Assembly (NCBI GenBank): GCA_024195265.1
Contig: JAJLRJ010000006.1
Location: forward strand, 27,940,852 to 28,004,851
DNA length: 64,000 nucleotides
DNA from: Dendrophyllia cribrosa
Lineage: Eukaryota; Cnidaria; Anthozoa; Scleractinia; Dendrophylliidae
Direction of reading: 5' to 3'
Shown here: positions 26,251 to 37,228 of the stretch, one piece after another
Numbering within the stretch: position 1 is the first letter of the stretch
Layout: every line of letters begins with the position of its first letter
Made by a program: the position numbers and the translations under genes
The notes under the pieces: generated by a model
Seen by the model: only the letters and a program-made list of their open reading frames with translations
What the model was told of the DNA's origin: nothing
The model's database searches: none

Positions 26251-26910
26251 TAATCACGTTACAGATAATTCTTTGCTGGAGAGAAATTTAAAATTCTTAG
26301 CCAGTCACAGAGGTAGGACGGTTTAATAAATCTCCCTGTTAAAGAAATGACTTGGCTGCAGATATAGAGAATTAAATAATTATTTTTTTAGAAAATAGCA
26401 TTGGTATGAAGTACAAGGTGTCGCCTTACTTTTGCTCCTTTGTTGTGAAGTTTTCCCACACTAAATACCAAAGCCTTATAATGACGTTACCTACATATTG
26501 ACTTTGAACATTCACGCTATTAACAACAAAACAACAACAAAACAACAACAAAAAGTCTTTATTAAAAAAAAAAAAAAAACAGTTACATTTTAGCTGCCTG
26601 CGTTTAGCAAAGGCTATTCTAGGCGCGCAGATTAAAGAAAAAGTACATGGAGAAAGTTATAATTTTTTAAAATTAGAAAGTTTAGTTTTTTAATACACAT
26701 CGAAGCAAACGCCACTAATCTTGGCAAAGTTTCTTACAATTTACCTAGCAACAATTTATTATGACAATTAATTGTTCACGTGACTTGTTGTTTCCACGGA
26801 AACTAAGACTTTGACAACCATGTTTTTCAAAATTTGGGTTCTTTTTTACCTTTGTTAACCGCTGTTGCATTTTAGCGTTCCTTCATTGGTTTTGATTACT
26901 TGTAGTGTTG

Positions 26911-27065
26911 TGTTCGCAACGTCGCTAAGAGCACTCCATTTAATTTTCAAATTAAACCTCAGGTAAAACTATAAATATTTAATGAATATTTTGTCCTCTT
27001 GTGAAAAATAGATACTACATGTATGAGAGCTTTATACCTTCGAAGTTAAGCTCCGTTGAATAAGG
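26911..27065. repeat. Dispersed repeat, copy 1
   Basis: It shares words such as ATAAATATTTAATGAATATT and CTTCGAAGTTAAGCT, in inverse orientation, with 53111-53257. This is a decayed interspersed repeat of unknown class. Confidence 0.6.
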
Positions 27066-27304
27066 CACCCTTATTCACAACCAGTGCAAAAGTAGTAGAG
27101 ATTGTTGAACAAGAGACAACTTTCAGGTATTATCGTCTACTTAAAATTACGTTTAGATTAATGAACTAAAAACCAAGTAATTAACACACAGGGAATGTTT
27201 AAACGGCAAAACTAACGGCGAAAATTGTTTTGTTGGTTTTGTAACTTTTATGCCTTCCCGGCTTGGCGAATAAATATCGTGCAGCCGTTGAAAAGAAAAA
27301 AAAC

Positions 27305-27395
27305 AAACAGGACCGGATGGGATTGGACCGGACCGAATCGGAGCGGATCGGATCGGACTGACAAAATCTGGTTCGATCGGATCGGATCGCGGATA
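27305..27395. repeat. GGATCGGATCG-type simple repeat
   Basis: Imperfect tandem copies of GGATCGGATCGGAC-like words. Confidence 0.6.
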
Positions 27396-27765
27396 AAATA
27401 AAATGCTCAAGAAATAATGATTGCGGAAAAAGAAATTACTGTCAGTGGACGTTGTATATTGTTAGCACCCGGTTCTGCCCTCTGAGAGAAACATAAATGC
27501 GTTTAGCAACAAAATAAACAAGAGTATTTATTACAAAGAAGCAATCTGATAAAAATGATGTTTCGTGCGCTGTTTAATTTTTCCCAAATAGATGGTTATT
27601 AGTAAAGGGTTTCCATCATTTTAAATTTCTTATTTCCTTTCTGTATTTTGTAAATAAAACAAAATCCAATATTTTGTAAGTATAGGCGCTTGAAAAAAAC
27701 AGGTGGATTTTTTACAGGCAACATTGATAGTGTTTTTAAATATAAGAAGCCATTGGTATGATATC

Positions 27766-27833
27766 GGCCTGTTGATCTAGCGGCATAATTTTCGCTTTGG
27801 GTGTGAGAGGTCCCGGGTTCGACGGATAGGGCC
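27766..27833 (+). pseudogene. tRNA-Pro(UGG)-like relic
   Basis: It begins GGCCTGTTGATCTAGCGGC (acceptor and A box), has the anticodon loop CTTTGGGTG with TGG at 27798-27800, and reaches the B box GGTTCGAC. The second strand of the T stem is missing before GGGCC, so it cannot fold normally. It is a pseudogene or a tRNA-derived SINE head. Confidence 0.6.
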
Positions 27834-27996
27834 GAATCTAATCTTTTTCCATTCTCATTGTTTTTGCTTTCTTTTGTATTAGATAATTCTGAAAGAAAAA
27901 GAAAATTTAATTGACAAAAATAATAACCAAGCTAAAATGATTTTGCAAATGAAACTTTGGCGTACAGGGAATTTTATCACTTTTTTATCTTTTTTT

Positions 27997-27999
<3 letters not shown>

Positions 28000-28032
<33 letters not shown>
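28000..28032. repeat. (TG)n microsatellite
   Basis: About 16 uninterrupted TG units. Confidence 0.95.
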
Positions 28033-28034
<2 letters not shown>

Positions 28035-28819
28035 CACCGAACCGTAGTTACAAGGACCATAATGTGTTTACACACCTGCGTTGTGAGGACCACCGTAGTT
28101 GTGAGGACCGATACCCGGTCCTCGTAAACTTTATGGCTCCAAACGACCTAAATGTTGGAGAAACGTGTTTTACGAGCAGTTTCACGGTGGTCCTCATAAA
28201 CCACCTAAAATGTGTGTAAAATGGTGGTCCTCACAAACCACCCAATATGAGTTTCAGGGTTTTTTTCCGTTTTTATACAAGTTAGTTAATATTGGAAGGG
28301 TATCACAGTCTGCGGATAATAGTCGATATATGTACTTCTCAAGGCCCGTTCCCGATCCCGTTTACACTCCACTTTTATTTTAGATTATACACACCATTTA
28401 GCGGTCCTCGCAATGTTGGCGTGTAAAGAAACGAAATTTCACGTTCACTGTAAAACTATTTAGAGTCGTTTTACTGATTCCGTGAAGTAGATTATGGTGC
28501 ATTTTACTCTCTAATTGCTCTGTTTTCTCATGTCTATTTAAATTGCTGTAATAGTCATTGACTATCAAATTTGTTTCAGTGATTTCACAAAACCAAAACA
28601 AAATTAGTCATTGTAGTCAAAAGTTAACAACGGAATTAGACCTAGTGTCTTTTATAATGTCTGTCTAATTTCTATTTCAAGGGTTATATCAACCCCTTTA
28701 TCAATGGCAAGAGTCACTGCCAAGAATCGACATCCTTAGGCCAGTTCATACTGCAAGTGCACCAAGTACAATAGGCGCGTGGCCTACATTAGTTGGTCGT
28801 GTCAAACAAAATTAAAGAG

Positions 28820-28952
28820 TGCTTTTCCTCAGACCGTGAAATGGTTAGTACACTAATAGAGGTTAGTATATCTTATTTCCATTGTTTTCTTTTGTGTCTA
28901 TTTGACTAGTATACGCTAACTACTAGAAACTGTTTCACGGTCTGAGGAAAAT
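28820..28952. repeat. Foldback repeat
   Basis: TTTTCCTCAGACCGTGAAA at the left and its complement at the right surround about 90 bp. Confidence 0.55.
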
Positions 28953-29529
28953 CAGATTTTTCTTTACGCTTCACTGTGCAAAAAAAACACTCTTCGCCAC
29001 CTCGTCTGCAATTAGTTTCAGTGTGAACTGGCCCAAATCCAACAGTCAACCCAAAACAATACAATTTAAGTAATAGTGGCTTTTATTTCAGTTATTCAAT
29101 TTCATCTGAAAGTAGAAACTGTTTACAAAATTAATACTTAGTTATACACAGCATTCTTTCTACACACCTGAAGCTAAACTAAAAGACAGAATTACTAATC
29201 TCTTATTGACCTTTTCTTCTTAGATAAATAATCCGTTCGGCTAGTTTCTCATAAACATTCCACTTTATAAAATGGTGAATTATAAATGCAATGAAATTTG
29301 ACTGCAATCAGATGTGGGGTTTCCAGCCGTTTCGATGGACTGAAATTGTCTTCGTATAATCGCAAACGTTTTAAAAAAGGATTTTTTTCGGGCACTTGTT
29401 CTGCCTCGGACATAATTCATTCATACCAAAGCATGATATTAGAAGCATTGTGGTTACGTTTGACGTCACAAAAAGAATAAATTTGGTTAACTATGGGATT
29501 TGGCGAGATACTGTAAAATTCCGAAATAT

Positions 29530-29935
29530 ATATATATATAAATTTTTTTTCCTTTGTGATGGTCAAGAAGCCAACTCCAATTGGACTTTCAGATGTTTAT
29601 ATTTAAGTGCTCAACGTTTCGGCCGTCGCGGCCTTCCTCAGGAGCCTATACTAGTGTTACAACATTTGAAATTTGTGTCAACGGAAACGTATGTCAGTTA
29701 ACATAACGTAATACAACAAAACAAACCTTGCTCGCGCGCGTTCAAATGTTGCATGCGCATGTTATAACGGAAAGAAACGTACAAAGTATACAATTAAAAT
29801 CCTGTGCGCGTGTAACAGGAGCGCGCGCAGGCCGCGACGGCCGAAACGTTGAGCACTTAAATATAAACATCTGAAAGTCCAATTGGAGTTGGCTTCTTGA
29901 CCATCACAAAGAAAAAAAATTAATTTACAAAACTT
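29530..29935. mobile_element. Penelope-like element ends in inverted arrangement
   Basis: About 95 bp around GCTCAACGTTTCGGCCGTCG at the left is repeated in inverse orientation at 29835-29930. The left copy, read on the minus strand at 29612-29646, has CTGAGGA, a GGCC-paired stem, then GAAAC, which is a hammerhead core as known from Penelope-like terminal repeats. The right copy keeps the GAAAC half but has lost CTGANGA. No reverse transcriptase is present. Confidence 0.55.
29612..29646 (-). ncRNA. Hammerhead ribozyme-like core
   Basis: Minus strand: CTGAGGA, then a stem of AGGCC and GGCC closing on GCGAC, then GAAAC. CTGANGA...GAAA is the invariant hammerhead core. Stem I is not fully defined by eye. 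Confidence 0.45.
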
Positions 29936-30021
29936 CAAGTCCCCACGATCGCTACAGTGATCCTCCAAATTTGGACTACTTAGGGAGCATTGTCTGAAGG
30001 ACCCATCACAAAAGTTAACGG

Positions 30022-30024
<3 letters not shown>

Positions 30025-30072
<48 letters not shown>
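30025..30072. repeat. (TA)n microsatellite
   Basis: A run of about 23 TA units just outside the Penelope-like ends. Confidence 0.95.
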
Positions 30073-30076
<4 letters not shown>

Positions 30077-31339
30077 CAAAGGCCCCGGGGCTTTATTTCG
30101 AAATTTTACAGTATTTGAACCAAGGAAAAATAATTAGAAGGATTTGTATGGAGCCATCAGAGAATAAAACAGTCAATAAATCACCCCAAATTGCGATTTT
30201 TGGCAAGCAGGCATTAATCATCCTCTTTTCCGAATATCTCATCAAATCCCATAATTTCGCAACGCAATTACTACTAATTTTTAGGCCTGGACATAAATCT
30301 AAGGCACTGTCACTTTCTCAACGAATCAGAAGTAAAACCAAAACCAATCATGACTTGCTCACATGTGTTCTCCAGCGCTTGGCGCCGGCTACATGTATTT
30401 GCTTACAACATCTTTTATTTAGTGTTATTTAAATATCCTATACTAACCTAACTATGTCCAGTCTGATTGGTTCATTGGATTGTCTGCTTCTATTGTGATT
30501 GGCCAGAGTAATTACTTTGGTTTTGGACTTTTACGACACTCAAATGAAGACAGCTCTAACATTATATAAAATTGAGCCCTTCTTTAAACGACCTAAAAAT
30601 ACTGATTAAGCTTTGAAAGCAATTATGCTCCTATTTATGTTCATCACAATGTCAGTCTTTTAGTTGCATTCTCTCATTCTGCACTAGTCTAACAGATGAC
30701 TTTTGTTATGAAATAACTTCCAAAAATGAAAACCCCCGGTAAGGCCATCGCCATAAAATGTTTTGTTTCCCATCGCCTTGCCCCTCGTGAAAGTGGGTCG
30801 GTCGGTCTGGCGCAAAAAAAAAATTAACGGAGGGAGCCCGAATCCAGAAAAAGCCTGGATGCTAAGTAAGAAGGCCTGGTTACAAGTGTGCTTTTGATTG
30901 CCAATGTTTGGAAATTTACTCCTCATCTACAATGGAGGCTAATAAATCAAATATAACAGATTTCTATTCAAAATAAAGTCTTGACCACATGTTTAAAAAG
31001 TAATTTTGCTTGTCAGACCGTGATGGCCTAAATACAAAATAAAACTTCTTAGGCTACTACAAGAATCGTGCTGCATGTTAACCAATCATAAGCAACTTGT
31101 TTAGCACTGAAGAAACTGTGTATGCCCAATGGAGTTCCTGAAAAAAAAAAAGCATGTTCATAATATAAAAATAATGATGAAGCATTTAAGCCTGGTGTGT
31201 TAAATTGATAAAAGAGACCATCAAAGATTTACAACCATTGTCTCTGAAATAAAAGCATTTCATAGCTGATTTCAGCATCATTAGCTTAAATTACATCATC
31301 CTGAGGGATATATATCTGTCTGATTTTGAGAAAAGGTAC

Positions 31340-31475
31340 CTCAACAAAAGTGAAAATTGAAGGTTTCAGAGGCAAACCCCTTATATTACTCCTAACACGA
31401 GGTACACAATAAATAAGTCAATAAAAACATTAATACAGTTTACACCACCTCAAGGCTATTCGTATTCAACAGATT
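31340..31475. repeat. Dispersed repeat related to 38345-39150
   Basis: It shares GAGGTACACAATAAATA, GTCAATAAAAACATTAA and TATTCAACAG with the copies near 38400 and 39040. Confidence 0.5.
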
Positions 31476-32152
31476 TAAGCCTATATTAAGCGCAATTCTG
31501 GTTTTGCAAAGAAGAATGAATAAACCTCTCTCACCTGTATAATTTGGGAGCGGTTTTTATGCTGCGTTTTTCTGGCAAACCGAAGGCTTTTGGGCCAAGG
31601 TAAACTGTGGTGGCTGTTGCTCCGATTCCCACGTCGCGTTAGGCGCGTACTTCATTTCTTGACATTGTGTTAAAGTGGTCAGGCAACTCTTTAAAAATGC
31701 AACTGATAGTAGAAGGCACTACCGGGCGCCATTTTGTTTGACACTTCAATAATGGCGTGACCCAGCGCGCAGATTCCTGCGCTTAAACAATGGACCGCGT
31801 TGAAACTGGTACCCAGTATGGGGGATTCCCAGATCAGGAGTAAAACTGTTTATTTAGTACGTGCAGAATGTTCACCAATAAAGATTCGGTTTTTGTTGAT
31901 TTTGAAAGCTAAGCAATAAAATCATACGTTTACTACACAAATTTAGCTAATTTGTGGGCTAAAAACGAACGCCTTTCGTTAGAAGCTACATTGAAAACCA
32001 ATTTTCAGGACCCGAAGTTTCCGGGAGTTTCGAGAAACGCTTTGCTTTCAGGAGGGGCGATAACTTTGTTAGACAAGACCTTTTTCCTTTGCACGAAGGA
32101 CTTGAGACACCTGAGGAACTGAAACTCATTTAATTTTCTTGCGGTTTTTCGC

Positions 32153-32410
32153 AGACACAGGGTGGCGCAGTGGTGAGAGCACTCGTCCCCCACCAATGTG
32201 GCCCGGGTTCGATTCCCGACCCGGCGTCATATGTGGGTTGAGTTTGTTGTTAATTGGTTCTCTCTTTGCTCCGAGAGGTTTTTCTCCGAGTACTCCGGTC
32301 AGTTCTCCTCTCCTCAAAAACCAAATCTAATTAGATCTGGAAAGTGTCCTTAATTAGAACTCGCGTGCTAAATACCTTTGACACTCAAATAAAGTGATTT
32401 ATTATTTTAT
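32153..32410 (+). mobile_element. tRNA-derived SINE of cnidarian type
   Basis: It starts with an A box (GGTGGCGCAGTGGTGAGAGC at 32161) and a B box (GGGTTCGATTCC at 32205). A body with TTTTTCTCCGAGTACTCCGG follows, then an AAATAAAGTGATTTATT tail. I recognise this structure from coral SINEs. It lies just beyond the 3' end of the transposase half at 32445. Confidence 0.8.
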
Positions 32411-32444
32411 TTTATTTATTATTGATGCTTAGTTTTCATTTCTT

Positions 32445-33494
32445 TTAGACTGAGACGTTAAGTTTCACTTTCAGGCTGGTCCTTTTTTTTTTGGACAGAA
32501 CAAGCATATCATATTTTAGCGCAGCAAATCTAAGTTCGCTTTCTTTCAAATGTTTCTCATGCTCAATTGTAAGTTGCTGTAATTCTTGCTGTTTATATGA
32601 ATCACAATCACCGTTTTCGATGGAACTTTTTATTCGACGTATTTTATTCATTTCCATGTCGCATACTTGACATGTGTCTTCTCGCGGTTTTCGAAAACCC
32701 AAAATTTTACTGAGATCGTCGTTAAAAATATTTCTGAAGGTTGAAAAGCTTAGCACTGGACCTTTTCTCTTAACTGTTAAACGGTTGGTGTTAAAATGCG
32801 GATTTTTTCTAACAAATTCCTTCCACATTTGCCTCATTGATATCCGTGATTCGAAAAACAGTTTTTGTGTCCGTGCCCTTCTGTAGTGCGATTCATTCGC
32901 TCTGTGCGAGCAAATAAAATCCGTTACTTGCTTTCTTGCCTCCCGTGTTATTCGCCGAGGGTTATTGCCATGTCGTCCTCGCCTATCTGGTTCGACACAA
33001 ACACCATCGCAATCCATTTTCTTTAAGATAACTCTAACTTTTTTGTTGGAAATTCCGTAACATTTTGTAAAGGCTGTTTTACATACAACACCTAAAGTGG
33101 GAATCTTGTAGTAAATCTTCTGATATCCACTTGGGTATACTTTTACTTGTAGCAGTTTTGACATAACATAGTTCTGCTCATTGTATGGTTTATCAAATAC
33201 TTTCCGTCTTTCTTGTCGGATAATCTGTCGTACGTTCAGTCCATGTTTTAACAGGCACCCATTGTCGCAACAGACCAGATTAAGAGAAGCGATGTCACCA
33301 TACGCGGCGTTTTTTCGCCTTGTGATCTTCGGTTTTCTGCTCAAGTAAATTTTCGTAAATTTTGAAGACGTTTTTCGGCGTCCTCTCTCAACTGACGAGG
33401 CGACAGGTCTTTCATGGCAACTGCTGTCCACATCAAAACGATAGATGAATCGAGACAAATCACAAGGTTCCCCTCCACAAGCTAAGGAAGCCAT
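32445..33494 (-). CDS. N-terminal half of a DDE-like transposase family protein
   Basis: A 349-residue open frame without stops. The first 120 residues are basic and Cys-containing. Residues 165-240 look DNA-binding (RRGRHGNNPRRIT...VTDFICSHRANESHYRRARTQKLFF). The block ILGFRKPREDTCQVCDMEMN near 265-285 is the usual junction, in this widespread animal transposase family, between the N-terminal part and the catalytic domain. The catalytic part does not follow; the frame ends after a charged helix. The matching catalytic half is at 36027 on the other strand. The Repbase superfamily is unresolved. The conserved frame suggests a recent insertion or a domesticated gene. Confidence 0.6.
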   Translation of the reverse strand: MASLACGGEPCDLSRFIYRFDVDSSCHERPVASSVERGRRKTSSKFTKIYLSRKPKITRRKNAAYGDIASLNLVCCDNGCLLKHGLNVRQIIRQERRKVFDKPYNEQNYVMSKLLQVKVYPSGYQKIYYKIPTLGVVCKTAFTKCYGISNKKVRVILKKMDCDGVCVEPDRRGRHGNNPRRITREARKQVTDFICSHRANESHYRRARTQKLFFESRISMRQMWKEFVRKNPHFNTNRLTVKRKGPVLSFSTFRNIFNDDLSKILGFRKPREDTCQVCDMEMNKIRRIKSSIENGDCDSYKQQELQQLTIEHEKHLKESELRFAALKYDMLVLSKKKRTSLKVKLNVSV

Positions 33495-33731
33495 TTCAAA
33501 ACCATATCAGTAGGCCGTCGGTCTGAGATGTTTCAATTTAGGGTTCATAAATCATTGTTACGTGAAACGTCACGCGCAAAAGAACTTTCATTTTTAACAT
33601 ATTAACTGAAGCAAAGCGCGCGCTCTGATTGGTTAATTCAGCGTGTACTATTATTTGCCCATGGGTGTACGCTGCTGACGTGTGCTAATGTTTACAAAGC
33701 AAAAATTTCCACAGACATTGTTTCCAAAGTA

Positions 33732-33951
33732 ATGGCCGACGTCCCTTCTGCCAGAAATGCGAAACTGCCATCACAGTTGTCTGAAGATGAAACAGAAATT
33801 CCATCCTTTGACATCTTTGGGAGCATTTTTCCCGAGCCACCTGCAAAGAGATTTGCATGTTTAAGCGAAAGCGAACTTGAAGAGCTTGTAAGTGAGCGAC
33901 ACTCAAAAAAGACGAAAGAAGTCACAAACTGATCTGTGTCAACATTTAAAG
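33732..33951 (+). pseudogene. First exon of a ZMYM2/Crypton-recombinase-like gene with premature stop
   Basis: It opens at the ATG 33732 and ends at a clean donor (AAAG/GTAAAC at 33952). The segment CLSESELEELVSERHSKKTKEVTN matches the N-terminal signature of cnidarian genes carrying the DUF3504/Crypton-type tyrosine recombinase domain. A TGA at 33930-33932 falls where a Trp (TGG) is usual, and the same frame continues as SVSTFK up to the donor. No later exons were found, so this is a dead 5' fragment. It faces away from the transposase half at 33494. Confidence 0.5.
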
Positions 33952-34156
33952 GTAAACAAAAAGTTATTAAAGCTTAGTTGGAACTCAGTAATAGGCTTTA
34001 CTATAAAGATAACGAAATAATGATTTAAGACTAACTAAATATTTTTCAATTTGCTGTTTTCACGATTTTAAAAAGCGCTTACTTTGATAACAGATGTAAG
34101 TATGTAGTTCAATAAAAGGACTTCTGTTGTTCCAATGTCTCAATGTTATGTTATAA

Positions 34157-34320
34157 AACAAATGGTAAACGCCATAGCGCGCACTATTGAGTTAGGATGC
34201 ACCTGGGTAGAGTCGCACTCGGCTATCGCCTCGTGCGACTCTTACGCTTCTTTCGTGCTTAGCAACTTCCCGCGTGCATCCATAACTCAATAGTGCACGC
34301 TATGACGTTTACCATTTGTT
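34157..34320. mobile_element. Foldback MITE
   Basis: Long arms (AACAAATGGTAAACGCCATA and its complement) extend over about 45 bp through CACTATTGAGTTA, around a 70-bp core. Confidence 0.7.
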
Positions 34321-34804
34321 AATTCCCCATTTATATTTTCATCAAAACAGATAGATAACTTTACTAAAGTGTCATTGTTAATAGCAGTTGCCCACTAAGT
34401 AAGGACACTATTAAAAACTAAGAATATTACAGAAAAAATACCTATATACAGGCCTTTTTTCTCGCGCTTAGCGCCGGCCGGCTACATGTATTTACTTCGA
34501 GTTCTGATTGGTTCTTTTGAGTCTGTTGTGATTGGCAAGTAATTTTTACTTTGTTCTCGGTTTTACAACGCTCAATTGAAAACCGCTCTATAAGGGTGCG
34601 TTCCATTGCTCGTATTTCGAAATTAAAATTACCGGATTAGTCATTAAATTTCAAGCTCTAGAGCATATTAGAACTGCAAACTGACCGATACTTTGCCGAC
34701 ATGCACACGAAACTCGACGTAAATTTTGATAACAGTCGTTATTAATCCAGTTAATTTGTGGACGTCCCGTTTGTTTCACTGGGAAGCTGCTTAATTAAGC
34801 TATA

Positions 34805-35839
34805 CAGTTGAACCTCTCTAATACGGACACCGAAGGGACAGAGCAAAGTGTCCGTATTAGGGAGGTGTCCGTACTATAGAGGTCACCACGATGACGTCAC
34901 TTTTAAGACTCCACTGACAGTTTTTGTTCAGTAATTAAAAACAGGCCCACACTCGTCAAGTCAAGTTTATTTTGTCCCATGATTGATGTTACAGTAGTAC
35001 AAGTCATAGTTATGATAAGGGAGCAGGAGCTCTCAACAAACCCTACTGGGCTTACAAGGAGAGCCCCTGTTACATCGTGTTTTTACCTACTTTACAATAA
35101 CATGGCTATTGGTTAACTATTCATTACCTAAATCATATTTCAATACATACGAATATATTTTGGCGTTTGCTAAATACATTTCTACCAAGAAGATTATTTA
35201 CAGAGAAGATAGTTTTGGATTTCAAAAGATGACATTTCCATACTGGAGATATGGATAAACTAGTGCATAATAGAGCGTTCTTAATACTTTAAGTGACACA
35301 TAGTGCCGAGCTTTACAATGAATTCCAGTTGTTTTTGAGATTTTGTGTTGAATATAGTCAATGTGTTGTTTCCATGTTAACTTGGAGTCTATGTTTTTAA
35401 CTGCATCTAAATCGATTAATACACAGCATTGAGACACTGTCTATCAGTAGTGTACTACACTGTAAAATTCTCAGCTACATAAGGTATACGAATCACCGTT
35501 TTAAAAACGAAACGAACTACAACGCAATGCTGCATGTGAAAAAGTAATATAAAGTACAATTCTGAAAACGTCTTTCAATATATGTTTGAAACCACAAATT
35601 ACTTACTCAAACTATCATCACCTGATCACCGGAGTGTCCGTAATAAAGAGGTTAAGTTTATATGAATTTGCTCTCTGGGGCCGAGATTTAGTGTCCGTTG
35701 TCCGTATTAGAGAGGGTCCGTACTATAGAGGTTTTTTTTGTTTAAGAAAATATGCGAGAATTTTGTTGGGACATAGGAAACTGTCCGTAATAAAGAGGTG
35801 TCCGTATTAGAGAGGTGTCCGTAAGGAGAGGTTCGACTG
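34805..35839. mobile_element. TA-flanked Tc1/mariner- or pogo-like MITE carrying a nested LINE
   Basis: The ends read TA/CAGTTGAACCTCTCTAA and GAGAGGTTCGACTG/TA. TA duplications and CAGTTGAACCTC ends point to the Tc1/mariner-pogo group. The word GTCCGTATTAGAGAGG recurs near both ends. The interior holds a LINE fragment (34957-35440), which explains the unusual length. Confidence 0.6.
34957..35440 (-). pseudogene. Non-LTR retrotransposon reverse-transcriptase fragment
   Basis: The minus-strand frame 35222-35437 encodes the end of a LINE reverse transcriptase: SKLTWKQHIDYIQHKISKTTG and ALVYPYLQYGN are typical of the region after the catalytic YADD box. A 3' untranslated stretch runs to 34957. 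It is 5'-truncated, as usual for LINEs. Confidence 0.75.
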
Positions 35840-36026
35840 TATTTGCGTTTACGTTGAGTTACGTCCATGCACGCTCAACATTTACTCTTACGCGCGCGTT
35901 TTCTTTTTGAGAATTGACGCGAACTACAACTAACGGTCATAACACGTATGAAAGGGGTTCGTTACTTACATGCCCGAATCGCCGATTTGGGTTTGGGCGC
36001 GTTCTAGTTTAGAGTAAAAAAACAAA

Positions 36027-36815
36027 ATGTTTGCCAAAACTATTACTCTACATTTGGACTTTCACAAAAGCTTACCGACGCCAAAGGTTTCATCACAAGA
36101 CTGGTATTATTCAAAAAAGCTCCGAACAAACCTTCTGGGAATCTACTGTGCCAACCAACAAGTGATTCACTGTTTCATGTACGACGAAAGTATAGCAGGT
36201 ACCGGCCCAAATGAAGTAATATCGATTTTGGACTACACAGTTGGAAAGCTTCAGAATGACCTTGGGAGGCATGATCAACTTATTGTGTGGTGTGACAATT
36301 CTCCGGCACAATTCAAGGAAAATTATTTATTTTTTTATTTGGATTACTTGGTGAGACGAGGTGACTTTCTAAGAGTCGATCTGAAGTTTTTACTTGCAGG
36401 CCATTCGTATTCTATTTGTGACCGACGGTTTGGAAACATTCAAAAAATTTTCGACACCCAGGAAATTATCCAAATACCAGAACAATGGGCGACTGTATTG
36501 AACAATAGTGGGCTGTCAAACGTCAAAGTTCATTGGGTCACTCTAGACATGATTAAAGACTATAAATCATTTTTGAAATTACAATATGTTGCTAGAAATG
36601 AAGATTTGCAACATGAGAAGTTTGAAGTAAAAAACATTGCCTGGTTGAATTTTGGATATGGTGAAAAGATGAACACTGAAGGCAATCTCGAACTTGTACA
36701 CCACCCCGAAGAAGTCTTCATCCGATTTTGCATAGGTCCCAAAGAACTTCCCAAGACCAAGCTTGCAAATAACAGTCGGTCATCGGGCAATTGTCCGGCA
36801 AATTTGAGGTTTTGA
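36027..36815 (+). CDS. Catalytic half of a DDE-like transposase family protein
   Basis: A 262-residue frame. LHLDFHKSLPTPKVSSQDWYY at the start holds the first catalytic Asp candidate (Asp11). IVWCDNSPAQ has the second (Asp90). LLAGHSYSICDRRFGNI holds the third region (His126, Asp132). This is the layout of the catalytic domain of the same family whose N-terminal half lies at 32445-33494 on the minus strand. The last 15 residues look unrelated to the family and may be read-through into an intron. Frame and motifs are intact. Confidence 0.6.
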   Translation: MFAKTITLHLDFHKSLPTPKVSSQDWYYSKKLRTNLLGIYCANQQVIHCFMYDESIAGTGPNEVISILDYTVGKLQNDLGRHDQLIVWCDNSPAQFKENYLFFYLDYLVRRGDFLRVDLKFLLAGHSYSICDRRFGNIQKIFDTQEIIQIPEQWATVLNNSGLSNVKVHWVTLDMIKDYKSFLKLQYVARNEDLQHEKFEVKNIAWLNFGYGEKMNTEGNLELVHHPEEVFIRFCIGPKELPKTKLANNSRSSGNCPANLRF

Positions 36816-37228
36816 CGGGTAAAAGCTGAGCCTGGTCGGACACTCTGACCGGGCATTTCAACTTTAATGAAAATTTTTTTTTCTTGAAGTTTGTGGCCAA
36901 ATATGGAACAAGTTTATTTTATTATACTACCGCAATACAACGCAAAAATGCTTTGTTATCACTTTCGTTTTTCTTCCGTTCCGAAAATGAATTTATCACG
37001 CGCAATGCGTCGTCTTAAATGTCACGTTGAATTGTAAACACGTCACATCAAGCGCCAGTATTCCTAAGTTGTTAATTGACGCTTTTTGGGGCGGCGTCGT
37101 GAAAGATCGTTTAGCCCCATTCATTAACTACCTTCCATTCGCTTAAAACTTTTGCTACGCGAAGGAGAGTTATTTTATCAAATTTCAACGTGTTACATTA
37201 AATCTAATTACACAAATTTTCTATTTAA

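Larger units (their letters stand above)
24201..32150. other. Intergenic region, repeats only
   Basis: No open frame here has a recognisable or conserved-looking protein. The stretch contains the repeat remnants listed separately and otherwise plain AT-rich sequence. Confidence 0.6.

Noticed and set aside
29762..30079. 105-codon minus-strand frame starting MYVYIYIYIY
   Set aside because: It is translation of the (TA)n microsatellite and the Penelope-like end.
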